Assembly (NCBI GenBank): GCA_003254925.1
Contig: QANZ01034142.1
Location: forward strand, 44,233-108,232
Length of the DNA: 64,000 nucleotides
DNA from: Chamaecrista fasciculata
Taxonomy: Eukaryota > Streptophyta > Magnoliopsida > Fabales > Fabaceae
Reading direction: 5' to 3'
Under the pieces are notes generated by a model, which was not told the DNA's origin, did no database searches, and saw only the letters and a list, made by a program, of their open reading frames with translations. Of this stretch, positions 56,556 through 64,000 are shown piece after piece; the stretch's first letter is position 1, and each line of letters starts with the position of its first letter. The position numbers were made by a program, and so were the translations under genes.

Positions 56556-59500
56556 ATATCTATACTCAAATTTTCAAAATTCTCTGCCATTCACTATCAC
56601 ACGCGCCTCCTTTTGGGGGTGTCTTTGCTGGCCACCACCACTTCATACCACTATATATGCCTTTCTAGTTTCAACACCATCATCATTTATCGTCAGCCAT
56701 ACTTTTCTTTCAAAAATTAACAAAAAATGTTTTTCATCTAGCTACCTGATTTCAATTTACCTTTTGAAGTGATTATTTATTTATTTATTTTTAAAATTAT
56801 ATAAATTTTAAGAAAATGTATCACATGATAATTTCTTTTTATTGTTCAAAGTATCTAACATGTGTCACATTTTTTTTACTTACAGGTAACTTTTATAAAA
56901 AAAACAAAAAATTACCTTAGTTAACACATCACAATTGATATATTACCAAAAAAAAAAATCTCACAGACATAATAATTATTATTATTAGGGACTTTTCGTG
57001 TCCTAACGGGCATAGAAATATGTATGTAACGTTTGTTTCGACATTTGTAATTATTCAGTGACTAAATAATATATTTGTATTATTTAAGGACTAAATTGTT
57101 AGAAGTGTAAAAATTAAAAGACTCATGATAAGTTTTTACTTTCTTAAATCTCATCTACTACTTCTTCTCTCCCATTATTTATACAGTTAGTCAATTATCA
57201 AGTTCTATATATTTATTTCTTATTTTTTTTTAATTTTTAATTTAATTATTTTTAACTGACTAAAAACACCCCATACATATAATATAGTATACATTAATAT
57301 TATATACAGTGGATGACGAAACTAGCTACTAATAAGTGATAACATAACATCTATAAAGTCAGATTAAGGATAACGTAACTTGCAATAATTACAATAGGCC
57401 GTACATTCTTTTCCAACGGTCAAATTAGCGAGAGTAAAAGAAAAAGCAGAGACTACTACAAACTACAAAGGCAAAGCTAGAAAGACATTACTTGATTTAT
57501 TAAAGGATTGATAATATTTAAATTTTAAAGCATTGAATAAAGGCCAATAAATGGTTACATTACATAGAAGCAGTCACATGTTAAAATAAAGACGACAAAA
57601 GGTGACGTGACGAAGTATGATGATAATAGTTGCAGACATGCAGTAGGTATAATCTTATAGAATTGGAGATATTTGTAAGAAAGATAAATTAGGAAGCTGC
57701 AGGGAGGTGGCGCGTGATGGGAAGTGGGAGGAAGTGAGAGTGGGAGTGGGTGTATATTTAGAAGGAGGGGAGTCAAAAAAAAAAAAAAGTCGAGTGCATC
57801 CATGTACATAAATATCCATCGTCCCAAGGTTAAAAATTCAACGGCTAGTATTTGTCTAATGTACACCGAAACCCTTGTAGCCAATATTCCCTCTCCGTGT
57901 CCAAATATTCCATGTCGAAACCAAACTCTACTTCACCAAAACATTTTTATAATTATATAATACAATAATACAATACCTTATTCCTCGGCGTCAACATGGC
58001 TTCCCCTCACGTGACTTATGGGCGTGACCTTGTCTAGGCCATACTTGTTCTCTTCTCTTCCTCTTATTCTTATATTCTCCCCTATTCCCATATATATATA
58101 TATTCATTCATTAATTTACTCAACCAAACAACCTAGCTAATTGCATGCATTCTCTTTCATTCTTTTAAATTTTAATAATTAATCTTCTCTCACCCCCCTC
58201 CCCTCCTTTCTTTATTCTTTTTTGCTTTGTCGGTTTACTCCCTCATTAATGTCACAACAATTTCAATAGGAATATGTGTTAATAATTTCTATATGCTTTC
58301 GGAAGCCATGGTCAGCGCCTGATGCGCTCTAGATTCTCCGGGAAATGAACCTTTAACTTTCTTTTTCCCTTAAACAACTATAGATTTAATTAATAAACTT
58401 ATATTCCCTTATTCCCCTTGTTGCTTTGGACTATATTGAACAACAACAACATCAATAATTAATAATTAAGCTTGTGATGATCAGGTAATGATCTCCGGTC
58501 AACATGTCTTTCTATTCTTCACTTGCAATGTTGTCAAACTAATTAATGCATGCTTTGGCTGTATTCCATATTCCATGTGTTTGTCTTATGAGAAGAACCA
58601 CCCCCGCCTTTTAATTATTCACTATCTATCCTTTTCATTTCTTCCATTAATCCTTCTTAATCAACTACTAGCTAGGGTCTTGATCGATTAATTAGTTTTA
58701 CTTCATTTTTGTGTTTTCATATATAAATGTAAGAATATTGCGAGAACAAGTACATATATAAAATATGATATACATATAGTGGCCAGGGTTAATGCTCGTG
58801 TTCATTGTATAAATGGAGAAACAGTAGTAACTCAATTAGTGCGCCTCAAGCAAGAACAGACATAACATTAATGTTACATATTGTTGGCATAGTACATTAC
58901 TATATCTTATCATTGACCTTGGATGCTTGTGTTTTACTATGATTGGCCAATCTGGTTCATATGCAACTTGCTACCCCATTCAATTCAATTCCAGCGTGCA
59001 AGACATGTGCACTGCTACAGCACTACATGTACAGCAGAGTTTTATATCATCAATCAGTTTTTTTAAAAATGAAACACATATATATATATAGCATATGTAA
59101 AATTTACGCCGATCAAGAGTTGTATTGATGAATGAATATAACAATATCTATTATTTATTTATGGAATTCGTCAATTTTAATTTGTAATACATAAGTTTAG
59201 AATTCTTAATTAGCTACCCTAAGATCAGATGGTTAATTTAAGTATAGCTCTCGTGTCATGAAATTATAAAGGAGTTAATAATGCATGCAGCCCTACTCTT
59301 TCTTCCAGATAGCACATGTAATTATAAATGCAACTTGAAAACTGAAGAGATCAAACACCGAATCAAAATGTAGGCAAGTTGAAATTTGGTTTGAAATGAA
59401 TGTGCATGGATTAGGTAATTACTATCTTGTAGATAGTAGCACCAAAAGGTTGAAATAGTGAGGAGAATGTGTTAATAAATAATAATAATAATAAACAACT

Positions 59501-61143
59501 ATAGAGTGAAATCGATGAGTAGGCAGAGAGAGATATGTACATATCATTGAGATTTGAGAGAGAGTAATTAAAATTAAATTGCTCGAGATTTGAGCAGGGA
59601 TATAGAGGAGGTTCATATTTGTTTGATACTTTTAATTTGGGTAACAGCATAAAGAGTAAAAAACAATTAGAGAAGAATATTAGCTTCCTCGTGGTTATTC
59701 GCGAGATCGGGATACAGCCATACAAGCATGTGTTGCTTGGGAATTTGAGTTTCACCTTCTCCCTTTTCCCTACTACCTAGCTACGTCCTCATCTCTACTT
59801 TGAGTACCAACGTTACGACAAAAAACAAAGCAAGGAATCACCCAAATCAACGCCGTTTAGGCTGATGTGCTCTGCCAGACATTCATTATTAAATATCAAT
59901 ATATATAATTCATATAAAATTATAAATCAATCAACTACTTCCACCATGCACGCACCCTTTTTGTTTTCAATTTCAATTTTTAATCTTACGATTTTTGTTT
60001 GCTACTTATTTGAAATTCCACAACTTTAATTTTGCCTTTTGATCTTTTGGAAAGTATATGGCAGCTTTTAGGCAACCACATGCATGCAGATCTTGCTGAC
60101 AGTCTTTTTTATGATCAACTTTAATCATGAGATAATAATAAGTTGTAATGCATGACTTAACAATAAGGTCAAAATTCCCTACCTTTTGAAATCACACCAC
60201 ATAGGTTCTTTCTTTATTATTCTTCCACAAGAAAAAGATGAACTAGCAGGTAGGTTGCACGCCTTACAGAGTATGCTCCACACAAGCATCACAAACAAAT
60301 TAAGTTGAATGAGGTCTAAAATAGACTAATTAAGAATAGAGATAATTGAGGATTTAGTCATACCATACACAAACTCTAGCAATATATATCTAATATCTCA
60401 ATAGTCATATCACTTATTCGCACTAATATATATATGTGTGTGTGTGCAGTCATATATCTATAATCGTGGACAGAAAAGTCTCTACTTTGAAAATTTGAAA
60501 ACTTCTTCCCATGCATTTTTTAACACTTTAGCTGGCTTTCAACTTCAACATACAAGATAGTTTCTTTTTTCCATTTTATTTTTTATTTTTTATTATCTCA
60601 ACTTCAGTCAACATGTATGAAATAATGGTCAATTATTGGTCATGAATTTTTGTAGCACAAATTTGTCCACCAAAAGTATTATTATTTAATTATTTCCACA
60701 TGGAAATTCGTCAAAAAAAAATATTTGCAACAAAATATCTTCAAAGACATATTGGTAGTAATTAGTAATTAGTAATTACAACTGGTTGATAGTCTTTCAC
60801 TATAAAGAATGAAATTATATATATCTTATTTAAAATAGAAAATAATTAATCATATTTTAATTTTTCTCTTCATTGTTAATCACCATGATGACTTTTAATT
60901 ATGAATTGATTTTTACTATCATCGATCTAATATGATCAATAATATTGATTTATAACTAAATTTATGATGTATATATACATATTTATTGTTATGTTACATT
61001 ATTAATCAGTGATTATGTGTGTAGGAATAATTATAAACAAAGGATAGAAATGCAAGCACTGTATACATAAAAAGCTATTCTAAGATGTAACATGTTGCAT
61101 GCATATATGAGACTAGAGGCTTTGTGTGCCCTAACGGGCACGC
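56556..61143. other. Intergenic stretch without recognisable genes
   Basis: Read on both strands with no plausible exon chain. A small repeat fragment at 56990-57130 (GTGTCCTAACGGGCATAG) is related to the inverted repeat at 61118. The rest is AT-rich with microsatellite-like TA runs. Small ORFs show no known motif. Confidence 0.5.
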
Positions 61144-61261
61144 AAATATGTATGTAAAATAAATGAGAGACTAAATCGTTAACACAGTAAAAAAGAATGG
61201 ATCAAATAATAATTTTCCTCTTATTATTAATTTTATACTATAGTTTTAAAATATGGACGAC
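61118..61261 (+). repeat. Left arm of a long-range inverted repeat
   Basis: Begins with the palindrome GTGCCCTAACGGGCAC, then AAATATGTATGTAAAATAAA to about 61261. An inverted copy, with few differences, occupies 63884-64000. The arms flank about 2.6 kb without coding sequence and may be ends of one non-autonomous element. Confidence 0.75.
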
Positions 61262-63883
61262 CAGGAAGGGGTGTAGCCATATAATATAAGATGAGTGATA
61301 CGGTGCAACTATAACCACACTGATATGATCCAATAATATTACATAATAGAGAGATCCATATAGTAAAATAGTAAACTTCATATTTTGGAGTAATTTAAAT
61401 TTTTTTTCTTCAAAATATTTAAAATTACTATATCGACTAAAATATAAATTAATATATTTATTACAAATAATTTTGATTAAAAAATAATTAATTGTCAATA
61501 AGAAAGTAATAAAAAGTGTTATTTAAAACATAAAAGTATAACAAATTATAATAATCATACAAGATATTGAGCACACAAATGAGCTTTTGATTCATGTATA
61601 TACGATTACCAAAAAAAATCTATATACAATTTTGGAGAGCACTTATTTAGGTTATCAAGTCCACGTGTCACAGTATAATTTGTTGAAAAGCTATTGTATC
61701 TCTTACAGTAAAGTAAAAGTTTGCATTTTAGACTACTCTATATATACATTTTCTTTTTGCCTGAGACTAATCTATATATACATGATAATTGATAAATACA
61801 TGCATACACAATTACACATGGTCTCCTGAAGTGAAAATTAATGGAGTGTGGTCAGTAGTGGACCAATTTGGAAAAGTAGCTTCAGAGAAACTGAGTGAGA
61901 AAAAAAGGGATGACTTATGTAATATTGATGAAATGTATTTCATATATATATATATATTTATATATACATAAATATAGGTGACTAATGCTAATATATATTG
62001 TGCCCGGACTGCATATATATATGCATTATGCAAAGTGAATGTATTGAACGTACGGGACCACTGGGAAGCAGATGATCATGTGACTAGAATCAGTTTTTGT
62101 TGGAGTTTGGACATTTCAGTGTCCACACTCAATAATGCTGCTTTCGTGCACCCACAACTCATGATCACATCTATCTCTCTTTCTCCATGCATCGATATCG
62201 CCCACCAAGACACCATATGCACCATAGCCTTCATACCTAACCACCAATTCTTTGTTTTAAATAAGGACTTCGAACACAAGTTCAATTTCAATGGAAAATT
62301 CGTATCAAAAGACTAAGGATATGGTCCACTATGTGGTTCATTGTAGACACTTCACTTAGGGCAAATGGGAGACAAACCGGTTGTCTGTTAGCCTTAGCCC
62401 ATTTTTATTAGTTACCAGCTTCAGACAAACACTGCAATGCCAACATCTATCACCTTGAGTGGCTTTTTTCAATTTTCATATTTATGATTCTCAACGAAGA
62501 GTAAGACCCCAATTTTTACAAATATAATAGCCTAAAAAGAAAGTTGATTATAAAAGATTACTTTATTAGTTACATGTTCCATTTTTAAAAGTTTCTCCGT
62601 TTTAGATTGCTCCTTATCAAATTAAATTGAGAATGATCGATTTGTAGAATTTGTTAGGTCCTAACTAATTAGGTTTCAGTAATTTTTTTTTGGCCAACAA
62701 TTATGTTTCAGTAATTAACATATCAATGTACAATCTTAATTTGAGCAACACACCAAGCCAAGCGATGTAACAACCTCTCTATCATATGTTATATTAGTAT
62801 TTTTTTTATCATCTTGATTAAGATTGTCAAACTCAAGAATTTAAATATATTTATAAGAGTAGGATGAACTCGAAAACTCGTAAGAGTTTGTGTTAATTCA
62901 TATTGTATGAACTCGAAAACTCGTAAGAGTAGGCTCATCAGCTTTAATTCTAATGATCTGACAAATTCTGACATTTCTAGAAGGGGAAATGGGCCTCCCG
63001 TTCATCTTGTATATCCTTGTGAGAATTGCCATACTCTTGGTTAACTGAATAACTAATTAATTGGGCAATTAAACCTTGAAATAGAACAATATTTATAAAT
63101 CCCCATGTCATGCATGTCTCTTTCAACAGAGAAAGGCCAACCCCTTGACGTAGAGCATAACTGTTTTCAAATTTTTAGCGCTATATATATAAATGTACCT
63201 TCTTTTGATTTGTGAGAGATATATATATATATAATATTTAAGTTATAATAAGCATTCATTATCATACCATTAACTATAAAAGGATTCCACCGGAAGGTCA
63301 GAAAGAAAAAAAAAAGAAAAAGAAAAGGCCAAGAGGATGGTCGTTGTTTCTTGTTTGATTTTGGCAAAAGGATTGATGCCTGCTTCCTCCATTAATTGAA
63401 TAAGTCGTAGCTTGAAAGGGTAATTCAACAGGTGTTTGTGAGAGCATGGAAAAGGACAGATAATAAAGATAGCTTTGCTGTACAATATTATTGTATTAAG
63501 ATAGAGTCACAGTATAAGGCACTGTGATCCTTTCCAGGCCACTTGGTGATTTAAATAGAAGAACAACAAACAGAAGAATTCACTTACCAAAATAAAAAAT
63601 AAAAACATAAGAATTCAAATGATAAATTGAGTGATAAAGATATATATATATATATATACCACCTTATATTATTTCTAATAATTTACTTCCAATTGTGCTA
63701 AATTAAAGTTTGATAGTATAAACCGAAACAGAGTTTGGTGAGAGAGAGCAATCGATCTCTCATAAGATAATAAATGAATTTTGGTTAAAAGAAATGTTTA
63801 AATTTAGAATTCAACAAAATCTCGAACATGAATGGCCTCTAGTTAACACTTATCTTATATTATATGGCTCCACCCCTTTTTGG
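61262..63883. other. Interior between the inverted arms
   Basis: No gene recognised. The longest frame, 61978-62316 (+), gives a 112-residue product without known motifs. It has ordinary codon use for a short stretch but lacks supporting context. Confidence 0.45.
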
Positions 63884-64000
63884 TTGTCTACATTTTAAAA
63901 CTATAGTACAAAATTAATAATAAGAGGAAAATTATTATTTGATCCCTTCTTTTTTACTGTGTTAACGATTTAGTCCCTCATTTATTTTACATACATATTT
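63884..64000 (-). repeat. Right arm of a long-range inverted repeat, cut by window end
   Basis: Complement of about 61144-61261. The window stops before the expected CCTAACGGGC palindrome would complete the end. Confidence 0.75.

Noticed and set aside
61978..62316. 112-codon plus-strand ORF
   Set aside because: No recognisable motif, no exon partners and an AT-rich repeat setting; chance ORF is as likely.

Overview
This is plant nuclear DNA, from a eudicot. The genes have short exons, GT-AG introns and AT-rich intergenic DNA. The protein set is plant-specific (TIC20, COPT, CYP82, KANADI, GH127/DUF1680). About two thirds of the window is repeats: MULE and hAT elements and MITEs, a plant Au-type SINE, a large solo LTR and copia LTRs. 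The species cannot be named from sequence alone. Three long N runs (6410-6831, 17354-17970, 48774-49574) and three single Ns (27914, 43257, 55874) mark assembly joins.

Layout. 1-5.2 kb: a COPT-type copper transporter (+) and a TIC20-I plastid import channel gene (-) converge; TIC20 probably has a 5'-UTR exon near 5.1-5.2 kb and a long leader intron. 5.4-7.5 kb: foldback MULE-MITEs, a gap and a hAT fragment. 8.3-15.2 kb and 29.1-36.6 kb: two intact 11-exon secreted GH127 (DUF1680) genes on the minus strand, the cores of a direct segmental duplication of about 12 kb (units about 4.79-16.56 kb and 25.09-37.2 kb). Between them lie degenerate hAT elements, a tandem repeat of about 240 bp, and a solo LTR of about 3.1 kb (20835-24871) split by a hAT element and holding four copies of a covarying hairpin. 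37.8-45.3 kb: a 7.5-kb Mutator-like element with TIRs of about 300 bp. It carries a broken MURA transposase (-) and, convergent to it from the other TIR, an intact small GRF-zinc-finger/coiled-coil/membrane protein gene (+). 46.1-48.0 kb: a two-exon CYP82 cytochrome P450 (-). 48.2-50.1 kb: copia LTR remains and a gap. 50.8-53.5 kb: a six-exon KANADI4/ATS-type GARP transcription factor (-). 53.5-64 kb: no recognisable gene, only MITEs, an assembly duplication and one arm of an inverted repeat that runs off the window.

The host genes are unrelated single-function plant genes, not a cluster. The most unusual features are the two-gene MULE (MuDR-like layout, with a GRF protein in the mudrB position), the hairpin array with compensatory changes, and a sharply bounded 2.25-kb near-identical tract shared by the two otherwise diverged GH127 paralogues, which is a gene-conversion signature. 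Exon coordinates were read by hand from splice motifs and checked for phase; all complete models close in frame.
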